From Candidatus Saccharimonadota bacterium (GTDB lineage Bacteria > Patescibacteriota > Saccharimonadia > Saccharimonadales > Saccharimonadaceae): 35,937 nucleotides of DNA. Under the pieces are notes generated by a model that did not search any database, was not told where the DNA came from, and worked only from the letters and a program-made list of their open reading frames with translations. Location of the stretch: contig RYWJ01000007.1 of assembly GCA_003979185.1 (NCBI GenBank), positions 1 to 35,937 on the forward strand, given 5' to 3'. Numbering within the stretch: the first letter of the stretch is position 1; the number at the start of each line of letters is the position of its first letter. The translations under genes were made by a program, and so were the position numbers. Shown here in pieces: positions 16,606 through 25,366 of the stretch.

Positions 16606-17976
16606 TTATTTCAGATGAGATTTGCCAAAAGCACGCTTTACCCACCACAGTGTGCCACCAGAGAGGCTGACAACTAGAAAAACAGTCACCCATGCCCACC
16701 ATTTATTATCTTTCTCGCCATGCAAGCTCGGTAGCTCTGGGGCCGGATTTGATAAAGTTGCTGATGAGGACTCCAGTTTATGATCATTCTCGGATTTCAA
16801 TGATTGATTCCCCGCTATCTGAGAATCTGGCGATGCAGAAGAGCTTATGATAGGTGGGGTGGTGGTTCCAGAAAAACCATTCGACGTGGTAGGCTTAGTA
16901 GGGGCATCAGATTGGTTTGCACCTGCATTATCTGTGCTTGGGGCGACAGAATCTGGCTGAGCTGTACTTGGGTTGCTAGTTTCAGAATCAGTAGAGCCTG
17001 GCTGGCTAGGCTTTTGGTCGAAATCCGAGCCAGAGCCAGTATTATGATCTGGACCGACATTCGAATCAGTATTCGTATCAGTGTCTGTGTCCGTATCCGG
17101 ATCAGTGCTAATGTCTGGATCTGGCGTAGAAGGTCGCTCTTCCTCCTTGTCAGGCTCTATAGGGTTCTCTAATTTATCTTTCAAACAATCTATCTGGGCT
17201 AAGATCTCATCTGCATGATCGGCATCAGTTGCCACATTAGCAAGATTATCTAGACGTTCTAAGGTCTGAACCTTATAGTCTTCAGCCCCATCCCACTCTT
17301 TGATCTCATTTTCCAAGTTCGTTAGACGCATTTTTAATTCTTTTTCCCAAGCAGTCGACCACGAAGTTGTAACTTCACCATCAAAAATCGTATTGTCACG
17401 TCGATTGTAAACTACTTTTGAAAGATCATTATTATATTCACCTACACAAACTGCCGATAAAGCAGGATTCGCCGTAGAATTATACACACAATCATGATAA
17501 TCAATCACCCCTCGCACCCAGTAGCCGTTAAGTCCACCCTCAATAATTTCTACCGCATAATACAGCCTTCCTGGCAAGTTATAGTGTAAGCGCAGGCCAT
17601 AAAAGTTATTGAGATCAATTTCTTCAACATAACCACCGTCATCCATGGTGCCATAACGGATAAAGCTGTCGCTCGCCCAGTATGGAATATTATTCCCTGT
17701 CACGACTCCGAGCTTACCAAGGTTTGCATCAACTTCTGGAATTGTATATTTTTCAAAATCATAGCTAGCCAACACTAGACGGCTAAACATGATATTCTCG
17801 TCATCTTTGAAACGGAAAGTGATTTTATTAGTAACTGGATCAATCAGATCAAAGATAAATTCTTCATGCGCTTGATTTGGTATAACAGTAGTAACTGCCG
17901 AAGAATCCGCTAAAGCTGGCAGAGATAAAGAGTTCGCCATGAGCATCAAAGTTGTTAGAATTATTGGTATTTTCAT
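16606..17976 (-). CDS. Cell-surface protein with stalk and C-terminal membrane anchor
   Basis: 456 aa. Residues 1-24 are a signal peptide (cut near ALA-DSS). An extracellular globular domain (about 30-215) contains many Tyr and Asn and two Cys that could pair. A helical stretch (about 215-270, KELKMRLTNLENEIKEWDG) looks like a short coiled coil. A low-complexity stalk of Asp, Thr, Ser and Pro (about 275-410) follows, including a DTDTDTDTNTDS run. The protein ends in a membrane helix (WWAWVTVFLVVSLSGG) and a basic tail (KRAFGKSHLK). This looks like a sortase-substrate layout, but the position of LPXTG reads LPSLH, so anchoring by the sortase at 22988-23854 is uncertain. GAGG precedes the start. 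No known family recognised. Confidence 0.8.
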   Translation of the reverse strand: MKIPIILTTLMLMANSLSLPALADSSAVTTVIPNQAHEEFIFDLIDPVTNKITFRFKDDENIMFSRLVLASYDFEKYTIPEVDANLGKLGVVTGNNIPYWASDSFIRYGTMDDGGYVEEIDLNNFYGLRLHYNLPGRLYYAVEIIEGGLNGYWVRGVIDYHDCVYNSTANPALSAVCVGEYNNDLSKVVYNRRDNTIFDGEVTTSWSTAWEKELKMRLTNLENEIKEWDGAEDYKVQTLERLDNLANVATDADHADEILAQIDCLKDKLENPIEPDKEEERPSTPDPDISTDPDTDTDTDTNTDSNVGPDHNTGSGSDFDQKPSQPGSTDSETSNPSTAQPDSVAPSTDNAGANQSDAPTKPTTSNGFSGTTTPPIISSSASPDSQIAGNQSLKSENDHKLESSSATLSNPAPELPSLHGEKDNKWWAWVTVFLVVSLSGGTLWWVKRAFGKSHLK

Positions 17977-18010
17977 AAAACCTCACAGGTTATTTTAGTA
18001 TATTGCGTGA

Positions 18011-18039
18011 GTATAACAAAAAAATTTTCGGGTTTACAA
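18011..18039 (-). promoter_or_regulatory. Promoter of the surface-protein gene
   Basis: TTGTAA (18039-18034), 17 nt, TTATAC (18016-18011). A second choice is TTGTTA-N16-TAAAAT slightly downstream. Confidence 0.55.
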
Positions 18040-18067
18040 GCATAAGTATTAAGAGTATATCACCTGC

Positions 18068-18180
18068 ACAATCTACCAGGGGTGAGGAAAGAGGCACATG
18101 AAGGTCATCCAGCTAGTTCTTTAGCGGCATCACGACAATCTACCAAGCGTGAGAGAAGAGATGCATCGAGATGATATTCT
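18068..18180. repeat. Imperfect direct repeat, two copies of about 45 bp
   Basis: Copy 1 begins at 18068 and copy 2 at 18135. Both start ACAATCTACCA and share GTGAG and AAGAG further on, with the same spacing. The stretch 17990-18198 contains no complete gene. On the minus strand both copies translate into a similar short string ending in LVDC, with no start codon, so they may be decayed coding sequence or a dispersed repeat. Confidence 0.6.
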
Positions 18181-18194
18181 ATCCAAATTGCTAC

Positions 18195-18230
18195 TAAAAA
18201 ATGGTAGTTTCACTTGGAAATTACCATTTT
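18195..18230. terminator. Terminator after gyrA
   Basis: AAATGGTAGTTTC pairs with GGAAATTACCATTT (about 12-13 bp with one G-U). On the minus strand it runs into six T. Confidence 0.85.
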
Positions 18231-18289
18231 TGCTTTTCTAAGTAATATTATACCGAAATGGGTGATTAATCGGCGAATGATTAGAAAGA

Positions 18290-20890
18290 TTAGCTCTCTT
18301 GCTCAGAGTTTTCGACGTCTGGAAGGACGACACCGATGGAAGCTACGGTGTCACCATCATTGAGACGCATGATACGGACACCTTGAGTAGCACGACTTTG
18401 AGTTGGAATTTCTTTCACTGCGATACGGATCGCCTGACCCTTGGTCGACATCATAATGACTTCAGTTGCCTCTGGATCAAGGGTATGCACGGCGACGACT
18501 GGACCAGTCTTCTCTGATACTGCTGCCGCTTTCACACCGACACCACCACGGCTATGAGCTGGGATGTTCTCTGCCATGGTCGCCTTACCGTAACCGTTCG
18601 CCGAAACCACGAGCAACTTCTGCTTTTTATCCTTAATAACATCCATACCGACGATTTCGTCTCTTGGACGTAAACGGATACCACGCACGCCTCGAGCACT
18701 GCGTCCCATACTACGCACATCTTTTTCACTAAAGCGCGCGGCTTGACCAGCTGAGGTAGAAATCACAATGTCGTGATCGCCAGTGGTTTCCTGGATCCAT
18801 TTCAGCTCATCGCCTGGATCAAGCTTGATCGTCATTAAACCATTGGCACGGATATTGAGATACTCTTTGATTGGAGTTTTCTTGATAGTGCCTTTCTTGG
18901 TCGCCATAAAGAGGTAGCCGTTGACATTCGCACCTTGTTTAATAATAGCCGTAACCTTTTCATCAGGGTGCATATTGAGCATATTGACGGCTGGTGTACC
19001 CTTAGCGGTCATTGAGGCTTGCGGAACTTCGTAGGCTTTGAGGCGGAAAATTCGACCTTGGTTTGTAAAGAATAGGAGATAATCGTGTGAATTTGCCGTG
19101 ATAATCTGGGAGATGACATCTTCTTCCTTAGTAGTCATGCCACGACGTCCCTTACCGCCGCGATTCTGGCGTTTGAAATCGCCCTGCAAAACCCGTTTCA
19201 TATAATTCTCAGTTGTAAGGAGAATAACGCTCTCCTCATCTGGGATCAGCTCTTCTTCAGAAAACTTACCTACTTCGTGATTGAAAATACGACTCTTGCG
19301 TTCATCACCATATTTATCACGCATGGCGATCAATTCTTCTTTCACCACGCGTAAAACTTCGTTTTCGTCGGCCAAAATCGACTCAAAGCATTTGATTTGC
19401 TCGAGCAGGGCCTTCAACTCATCCTCGATCTTTTCGCGTTCTAGACCTTGCAAGCGACGCAGCTGCATTTGTAAAATGGCCGCTGCCTGAATTTCGCTCA
19501 AGCCAAATCGCTCCATCAGGCGTTTATCAGCATTGTCATAGCTCTCACGAATAGTTTTAATCACTTCGTCAATATTATCTAGAGCAATTTTCAAACCCTC
19601 TAAGATATGTGCGCGCTCTTTCGCTTTCCGCAAATCATACTCAGTACGGCGACGAATAACCTTCTGACGATGTTTGATAAACTCAGAAAGAATCTCCTTG
19701 AGCCCCAAAATCCTCGGCTGCACGCCATCGACTAGAGCCAACATATTATAATGGAATGTCGTCTGTAGCCCCGTCATTTTATAGAGCTGATTGAGAATTT
19801 TTTTCGGGAAGGCGTCCTTCTTTAGCTCCACTACCACCCGGATTTTGCCACGAGCAGATTCGTCGCGAGCATCCGCGATATGATCAAGCTTCTTTGCGAG
19901 CACTAATTCCCGCACTTTTTCAATAAACGCTTCCTTACTCATACCATACGGAACTTCTGTAATCACAATACTGTAACGACCGTTCTTCTTCTCTTCAATA
20001 TTAGTAACAGCGCGAATTGTGACAGAGCCTTTACCGGTGGCATAAGCTTGCTTCATCGGTGTACCACCATAAACCTCCGCACCAGTTGGGAAGTCTGGAC
20101 CCTTGACATGCTTCATGAGTTCCTCTAGAGAGATTTCTGGATTCTCAATCTGCGCAACAGTCGCATTAACTACCTCAGTCAGATTATGAGGGGGGATATT
20201 GGTCGCCATACCCACCGCAATACCCATCTGACCATTCAAAAGGATATTCGGTACTGCTGCTGGCAAGACGACTGGCTCTTGCTCGCTACCATCGAAGTTA
20301 TCACGAAAATCAACAGTTTCTTTCTCAATATCAGTCAAAAGCTCCGCACCAACCTTATCCATACGCGCCTCAGTATACCTCGAGGCTGCTGCATCATCAC
20401 CATCCATCGAGCCGAAGTTACCTTGTCCCTCTACGAGGGTGTAGCGCATTTTCCACGGCTGGGCAAGATTTACCATCGAATCATAAATCGATGAATCACC
20501 GTGAGGATGATATTTACCCATTACTTCACCGACGATACGAGCAGATTTCACGGTGGCATGAGGTGCTTTCCAACCGTTTTTATTCATAGCATAGAGAATA
20601 CGGCGATTCACTGGCTTCAAGCCATCACGTACATCTGGGAGAGCGCGATCAATAATTACTGACATCGAATAGCGTAGGAAATAATTTTCCATGGTACTTT
20701 CGACGGCTTTTTGCTCAATACCATTCACTACTTCACCCTCTACAACGCGTTCAGAAGCCTCAGAAGCGGCTTCTGCATCAGAACCTTGGTCTGACACGGC
20801 TTTTGGTTTTTCGTCGCTTGTAGGGCTTTCTGGAGCCTCTGGAGCAAGGTTTGGGTTTTTCTCATCATTCAAATCGTCATTTTTCGCCAT
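18290..20890 (-). CDS. gyrA: DNA gyrase subunit A
   Basis: DNA-cleaving subunit of gyrase. 866 aa, including an acidic 60-residue N-terminal extension absent from E. coli GyrA. The active-site Tyr is Y172 in AAASRYTEARM. The quinolone region reads GKYHPHGDSSIYD, keeping Ser and Asp at the positions equivalent to E. coli S83 and D87, so no target-site resistance is seen. The C-terminal beta-pinwheel carries a GyrA-box QNRGGKG (canonical QRRGGKG), which supports gyrase (negative supercoiling) and argues against topoisomerase IV. It starts 14 nt after the gyrB stop and is co-transcribed with it. Confidence 0.97.
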   Translation of the reverse strand: MAKNDDLNDEKNPNLAPEAPESPTSDEKPKAVSDQGSDAEAASEASERVVEGEVVNGIEQKAVESTMENYFLRYSMSVIIDRALPDVRDGLKPVNRRILYAMNKNGWKAPHATVKSARIVGEVMGKYHPHGDSSIYDSMVNLAQPWKMRYTLVEGQGNFGSMDGDDAAASRYTEARMDKVGAELLTDIEKETVDFRDNFDGSEQEPVVLPAAVPNILLNGQMGIAVGMATNIPPHNLTEVVNATVAQIENPEISLEELMKHVKGPDFPTGAEVYGGTPMKQAYATGKGSVTIRAVTNIEEKKNGRYSIVITEVPYGMSKEAFIEKVRELVLAKKLDHIADARDESARGKIRVVVELKKDAFPKKILNQLYKMTGLQTTFHYNMLALVDGVQPRILGLKEILSEFIKHRQKVIRRRTEYDLRKAKERAHILEGLKIALDNIDEVIKTIRESYDNADKRLMERFGLSEIQAAAILQMQLRRLQGLEREKIEDELKALLEQIKCFESILADENEVLRVVKEELIAMRDKYGDERKSRIFNHEVGKFSEEELIPDEESVILLTTENYMKRVLQGDFKRQNRGGKGRRGMTTKEEDVISQIITANSHDYLLFFTNQGRIFRLKAYEVPQASMTAKGTPAVNMLNMHPDEKVTAIIKQGANVNGYLFMATKKGTIKKTPIKEYLNIRANGLMTIKLDPGDELKWIQETTGDHDIVISTSAGQAARFSEKDVRSMGRSARGVRGIRLRPRDEIVGMDVIKDKKQKLLVVSANGYGKATMAENIPAHSRGGVGVKAAAVSEKTGPVVAVHTLDPEATEVIMMSTKGQAIRIAVKEIPTQSRATQGVRIMRLNDGDTVASIGVVLPDVENSEQES

Positions 20891-20904
20891 TTCCTACTCC
20901 TTTC

Positions 20905-22902
20905 CTAGAAATCCAAATCATCTAAGTTAACGTTGGCTGCGCCAGATTGAATAAAGTTCTTCCTCAATAGCACCTGATCGCCCATCAATTTTGTAAAGAC
21001 AGCATCGGCTTTTTCGGCATCATCAATGTGAACCTGCACTAGGATACGGTTCTCCGGATCCATAGTGGTCTCCCAAAGTTGCTTAGCATCCATTTCACCC
21101 AAACCCTTAAAACGGTTTTGCGCGGTATAGCCAGCCTGCTTGAAGCGCTCTTGACTTGGGTCAATCTTCGTACCCGCCTCTTGACGTTCTTTAATCTTCT
21201 CTTGCAATTTCTTCTCTAGAGCAATTTCATCATAAACATAATCGATTTTGCGATTACTACCAGTACCCTTAGTCAGACCAAACAGAGGTGGCTTCGCTAG
21301 ATAGACGTGACCAGTCTTGATCACTTCTGGCATATAGCGGAAGAAGAACGTCATCAACAAGGTCGCAATATGTAAACCATCCACATCGGCATCAGTCATG
21401 AAGATAATCTTATCATAGCGCAAACCATCAAGATTGAACTGATCACCGATACCTACGCCAAGACCTTTAATCAGGCTGACTAGCTCTTGATTGGCTAACA
21501 TTTTGTCCAGACGTGCGCGCTCGGTGTTTAGGACTTTACCACGTAGTGGCAAAATCGCCTGAATCTGCGGGTTGCGCCCCTCTTTCGCGGAACCAGCCGC
21601 CGAGTTACCCTCTACGATAAATAATTCACAATCTTCCCTATTGCGACTAGAACAGTCAGCTAGCTTTGACGGTAAGTTCAACCCCTCAAAAGCACCTTTG
21701 CGGATGACATTATCGCGTGCTGCCCGAGCGGCTTTACGCGCCCGTGCGGCCAAAGTGGCTTTATTGATGATTTTCTTCGCTACGGCAGGGTTTTCTTCTA
21801 GATAATAGCCGAAGTACTCCGTAGTAACTTTGTCGACATAACTTCTGACCTCTGGATTACCTAACTTATTCTTGGTCTGACCCTCAAACTGCGGATCTGG
21901 TAGCTTCACCAATACTACCGCCGTCAAACCCTCTTTAATATCATCACCAGTGAGGTTTGGCTCTTTCTCCTTGAGAAGATTATTCTTGCGAGCGTAATCA
22001 TTAATCACGCGGTTGAGCGCTGTACGAAAACCGACCACATGCATACCACCCTCAGGGGTCAAAACGTTATTAGCAAAAGGTTTGATAGTTTCCGAATAAG
22101 TATCATTATATTGCAACGCCACTTCAACCATAGTGTCTTCCATGAGCTTCTCAACGTAGAAAATGTCGTCAGAGACCACTTCCTTGCCCTCATTCAGACG
22201 GCGAACGTAACTACGAATACCACCCTCGAAATAGAACGACTCACGCTTCCCTGAACGCTCATCGGCTACCGAAATCAAAATCCCCTTCGTCAGATAAGCT
22301 TGATGCCTAGCATAATTAGAAACCCACTCATAATCGAAAGTAGTAGTTTCCTTAAAGATCGTTGGATCAGGGTAGAAAGTGATCGAGGTACCAGTACCAT
22401 CAGCTTGACCAATGACATTGAAACCCTCAGGAGTCGTCTTACCCAATTCAAACTCGACATGATGCAATTTGCCATTCTTACGGACCTCGGCGATCATGCG
22501 TGTTGAAAGCGCATTCACCACTGACGAACCTACACCATGTAGACCGGAAGAAACTTTATATCCACCGCCGCCAAACTTACCACCGGCATTCAGCACGGTA
22601 AGCACGGTTTCAAGAGCTGATTTGCCAGTCTTAGGGTGAATATCTACCGGAATACCACGACCATTATCGTCAACCCTCACGCCACCATCAGCGAGCAGCG
22701 TAATCTTAATCTGATTCGCAAAGCCAGCAATCGCCTCATCAACAGAGTTGTCGGCGATTTCTTTAATCAAATGGTGCAGACCATCGAAACCAGTTGAACC
22801 AATATACATACCTGGGCGGAGGCGTACGTGCTCCAACCCTTCCAAGACCTGAATCTGAGAGCTATCATAACTCTGCCCATCGCTTTTTTGTTTTTCAGAC
22901 AT
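20905..22902 (-). CDS. gyrB: DNA gyrase subunit B
   Basis: ATPase subunit of gyrase, 665 aa. GHKL ATPase motifs: EIADNSVDEA, DNGRGIPVDIHPKTG, GGKFGGGGYKVSSGLHGVG. The TOPRIM domain has EGNSAAGSAKEGR and MTDADVDGLHI, and the C-terminus has QRFKGLGEM-type residues (NRFKGLGEMDAKQLWETT). Length is that of the short GyrB form without the E. coli insert. Start at ATG 22902 with AGAGGTAAG upstream; promoter TTGCTT-N17-TAGAAT at 22962-22934. First gene of the gyrB-gyrA operon. Confidence 0.97.
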   Translation of the reverse strand: MSEKQKSDGQSYDSSQIQVLEGLEHVRLRPGMYIGSTGFDGLHHLIKEIADNSVDEAIAGFANQIKITLLADGGVRVDDNGRGIPVDIHPKTGKSALETVLTVLNAGGKFGGGGYKVSSGLHGVGSSVVNALSTRMIAEVRKNGKLHHVEFELGKTTPEGFNVIGQADGTGTSITFYPDPTIFKETTTFDYEWVSNYARHQAYLTKGILISVADERSGKRESFYFEGGIRSYVRRLNEGKEVVSDDIFYVEKLMEDTMVEVALQYNDTYSETIKPFANNVLTPEGGMHVVGFRTALNRVINDYARKNNLLKEKEPNLTGDDIKEGLTAVVLVKLPDPQFEGQTKNKLGNPEVRSYVDKVTTEYFGYYLEENPAVAKKIINKATLAARARKAARAARDNVIRKGAFEGLNLPSKLADCSSRNREDCELFIVEGNSAAGSAKEGRNPQIQAILPLRGKVLNTERARLDKMLANQELVSLIKGLGVGIGDQFNLDGLRYDKIIFMTDADVDGLHIATLLMTFFFRYMPEVIKTGHVYLAKPPLFGLTKGTGSNRKIDYVYDEIALEKKLQEKIKERQEAGTKIDPSQERFKQAGYTAQNRFKGLGEMDAKQLWETTMDPENRILVQVHIDDAEKADAVFTKLMGDQVLLRKNFIQSGAANVNLDDLDF

Positions 22903-22933
22903 TCGACTTACCTCTGCTTTACATTACCTCTAT

Positions 22934-22962
22934 ATTCTACCTTACATTCCCCTAAAAAGCAA
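22934..22962 (-). promoter_or_regulatory. gyrB-gyrA promoter
   Basis: TTGCTT (22962-22957), 17 nt, TAGAAT (22939-22934). Confidence 0.7.
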
Positions 22963-22987
22963 GGGTTTTATCAGAGATTTTATGCCG

Positions 22988-23854
22988 TTATTGTTTTAAA
23001 GCGGCACGCACAAACAGGCGCAAATCATAGGTTTGCTTATCTGGTAGCCATTTTCCCGTACAGGTAATCATTGATAGGGTTGGAGTTTCTGCCGACAGAG
23101 GTAGATAAACTGTGTCCATATATTTATTAGCCTCAGTACCGAGCTTCTTATAAACCATTTCTTTAATAATGTAAGTAAATTTACGACCATCACCCATCTC
23201 AATCAATACTTCGTCGCCGACTTTAGCACGAGGTAAGGTCTTGAAGATACCCGTACCCAGATCACCACCATGTGCATCCATCACTGATACGCCTTTCTCC
23301 CCTGGCAATGCCGAACGATAATACCAAGCTACCACTCTCGTACTAGTCGGCGAACCAAGCTGCTTTCCGCTCCACATCCCCACTTCTGTAACAGGAATAT
23401 TATATAGAGATAATGAAGGGATCGATAGAAAGCGTGGTTTATGCGCAGCTACCTGATAAGTTGCAGGGTCTGTGATTGTGGGTTCTTTGACGAGCGGGTC
23501 AGTATTAATGACTGGTTCAGGCTCCTTTGGTTCCTCCTCTGGCGGTTCAACCTGACTAATCTCATCATCTGGAGCAGGTTCAAGCTCAGAATTATTCCGA
23601 GCGCAGAAAACTACCAGACCAATAATCGCCGCAATCAAGATCACAATACCAATAATGCTTGCAATGATGCCTTTTTTGCTCAAATGACGCTGTTTGGTAC
23701 TAGCCTGGCGACTCGAGCGCACTCTAGATCGCTGGCTTGACCTAGTCGAGGCTTGATGTTTAACAAGGTTTGCTTGAGATCGAGCAGAACGCGTCTTGCC
23801 ATTGCGATTCTTAGCGACTGACTTACGATTGGTTTTTGGTGTATTTTGTTTCAT
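22988..23854 (-). CDS. Sortase family transpeptidase
   Basis: 288 aa. A very basic cytoplasmic tail (1-60) precedes a membrane helix (about 62-84), a Pro/Glu linker (90-130) and a sortase domain. Catalytic residues: His195 (SVMDAHGGDLG), Cys265 (LSMITCTG) and Arg279 (YDLRLFV), in the order expected for sortases, which cut a sorting signal and join the protein to the cell wall or to another surface protein. The IPSLSLYNIPV and GVSVMDAHG strands fit the beta-barrel. The exact class is not clear; E- or F-type is possible. No gene with a clear LPXTG signal is adjacent. The Shine-Dalgarno sequence is weak. Promoter TTTACA-N17-TAGAAT at 23893-23865. Confidence 0.92.
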   Translation of the reverse strand: MKQNTPKTNRKSVAKNRNGKTRSARSQANLVKHQASTRSSQRSRVRSSRQASTKQRHLSKKGIIASIIGIVILIAAIIGLVVFCARNNSELEPAPDDEISQVEPPEEEPKEPEPVINTDPLVKEPTITDPATYQVAAHKPRFLSIPSLSLYNIPVTEVGMWSGKQLGSPTSTRVVAWYYRSALPGEKGVSVMDAHGGDLGTGIFKTLPRAKVGDEVLIEMGDGRKFTYIIKEMVYKKLGTEANKYMDTVYLPLSAETPTLSMITCTGKWLPDKQTYDLRLFVRAALKQ

Positions 23855-23864
23855 AACTTTGCTT

Positions 23865-23893
23865 ATTCTATCATGAGTTGTTAAACCTGTAAA
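23865..23893 (-). promoter_or_regulatory. Sortase gene promoter
   Basis: TTTACA (23893-23888), 17 nt, TAGAAT (23870-23865). Confidence 0.7.
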
Positions 23894-23894
23894 T

Positions 23895-24042
23895 GCGTTT
23901 TAAGGCCAGTTAGAGGCTCTCTGAGCGGTTTTATATCAAAACCTTATTCTATATCATGTTTATGCTTACAAGTGCCTTACAGGGCTTCTGGTGGGCTTAG
24001 AGAGCATTCTGGTGGCTTTGGTCTGGTTTTCATACCATCCAA
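23895..24042. repeat. Dispersed repeat, copy A (non-coding)
   Basis: Starts GCGTTTTAAGGCCAGTTAGA. It aligns without gaps for about 125 bp to 25414-25540 inside the 3' end of the VirD4-like gene: strong matches in the first 28 bp and from base 66 on (GCCTT..AGGGCTTCT). The first 40 bp also match 35898-35937. It lies between the 24094 gene and the sortase promoter. A 29-codon frame on the minus strand is not supported. Confidence 0.65.
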
Positions 24043-24093
24043 CTTAGTTTGAACACTGCTAGGCATTTTTAAACAATTCGCTTACTATTTTGC

Positions 24094-25020
24094 TTACAGA
24101 CGTTCTAAGCCAGCAAAAACGTAGTTTCCATCGGTCGTACGACGAAAAGTCCACTTAAAATTACTTAACCTCTCCCGATTAGCCAAGAGGTCAACGCTGC
24201 CATCATCTGATAATTCGAGATTTTCTAAGCGTTCGCCGATATAATTACCGTCTGAGTTCATCTCAGCAAAATCATATTTCGTCCCGTCCGGGCCAGAGAT
24301 CACCGCCATCTCATAGACATATAACATATCACCCTTACGCTCAATAGCATACGGCGCATGCTCCACTATGGCTACTTCATCCCTGTCACATCCCATTGAA
24401 TCGCTATAAAATTCCGAATTCTCCGCACTATAGACCCAGCGACCACAGGTATCACCACCGATCATCTTGCCATCTTCAAAAGTCACCACCTTACCAAAAC
24501 GCTCTTTAATCTTAAACGCCACCCGTTCGCCATCATAGCAACCATGTACACTATAGTCAGCATTTGGGTCAGATTCTACTGGATAGTGCCCCCGACAATC
24601 GTCTTGTTTAATATTGCTAATCGCGATTAGCTTCATTAGTTCCCGATCTGGATTACCTTTTGCCGTCTCTGGATCAGTATAAAACCTCGGTGTGCCAAAT
24701 CGACTATCTTTCAAACCATCAAAATCACGATAGAGTCGTTGCACGATCGTATTATCAAGGGTGAGAGTTTCTAATTGCGTTTCATTTGCATTGTTGACTT
24801 GCGCAAGCTCGGCAGTCAATTCTTGATTTTTCATAGTTTCCACTCCACCCCAAATCGAAGCCCCAATCAATGCCAAAAATAATACCGCAACCACTCCTAT
24901 CATGAGCGGAGATTTAGGCTTCTTTGGCGCTGTCGCTGGCGGCATGCCGTGCGAAGTGATCGGATTATCCATCGCTTGCAGCATCTGATCAGTATTATTG
25001 ATGTGACCCTTATTTTCCAT
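24094..25020 (-). CDS. Membrane-anchored extracellular protein of the VirD4-like cluster
   Basis: 308 aa. A polar N-terminus (1-37) rich in Met, Asn and Pro precedes one membrane helix (about 38-60), a helical linker (EETMKNQELTAELAQ type) and an extracellular domain with several Cys (DDCRGHYP, VHGCYDG, GDTCGRW, SMGCDRDE) that could form two disulfides. The C-terminus has a beta-hairpin-like WTFRRTTDGNYVFAGL. GGAGA precedes the start. It is the last gene of a four-gene minus-strand cluster, so a link with the VirD4-like ATPase is likely, but I recognise no family. Confidence 0.75.
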   Translation of the reverse strand: MENKGHINNTDQMLQAMDNPITSHGMPPATAPKKPKSPLMIGVVAVLFLALIGASIWGGVETMKNQELTAELAQVNNANETQLETLTLDNTIVQRLYRDFDGLKDSRFGTPRFYTDPETAKGNPDRELMKLIAISNIKQDDCRGHYPVESDPNADYSVHGCYDGERVAFKIKERFGKVVTFEDGKMIGGDTCGRWVYSAENSEFYSDSMGCDRDEVAIVEHAPYAIERKGDMLYVYEMAVISGPDGTKYDFAEMNSDGNYIGERLENLELSDDGSVDLLANRERLSNFKWTFRRTTDGNYVFAGLERL

Positions 25021-25077
25021 TTGTTTCTCCGTTTTGGTGTTGGCGTGTTTTATAAACTTATTTTAACATAAAAATTT

Positions 25078-25344
25078 CTAACGCAGTACAAAAACCATCA
25101 CCAGTGTCGCCACGCAAATCACCACCGCTAATACAAGCGCAGTTATCAAAAGTTTCTTTTGCTTTTGGTTATGATTCGTGAGGCTCTTCTGAGTCTTTTG
25201 AGTTTCCGCTTGTAATAATAGCCTTGCCTCAGCTTCACTGAGTGTGGTCTTTGGGTTCATTCCCTGGCTCGGCGGGGTTTGTGTCGTTTGTCCTGAGAGG
25301 CTGGCGGGGTTGACTGTGCCAAACTGAGTATTTTCATCATTCAT
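25078..25344 (-). CDS. Small tail-anchored membrane protein
   Basis: 88 aa. The N-terminal 60 residues are polar (Gln, Thr, Lys; AEARLLLQAETQKTQKSLTNH), and one membrane helix lies at the C-terminus (about 65-87, LITALVLAVVICVATLVMVFVLR). AAGGA precedes the start. It begins 22 nt after the VirD4-like gene and is followed by another membrane protein. Probably part of the same membrane complex. No family recognised. Confidence 0.7.
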   Translation of the reverse strand: MNDENTQFGTVNPASLSGQTTQTPPSQGMNPKTTLSEAEARLLLQAETQKTQKSLTNHNQKQKKLLITALVLAVVICVATLVMVFVLR

Positions 25345-25366
25345 AACGTTTTTTCCTTATACCTCA

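Noticed and set aside
16112..16702. 196-aa version of the DUF212 protein
   Set aside because: The extra N-terminus overlaps the neighbouring gene and is not family-like; ATG 16558 gives the normal length.
23965..24060. 29-codon minus-strand frame in repeat copy A
   Set aside because: No ribosome site, and the frame differs from that of copy B.
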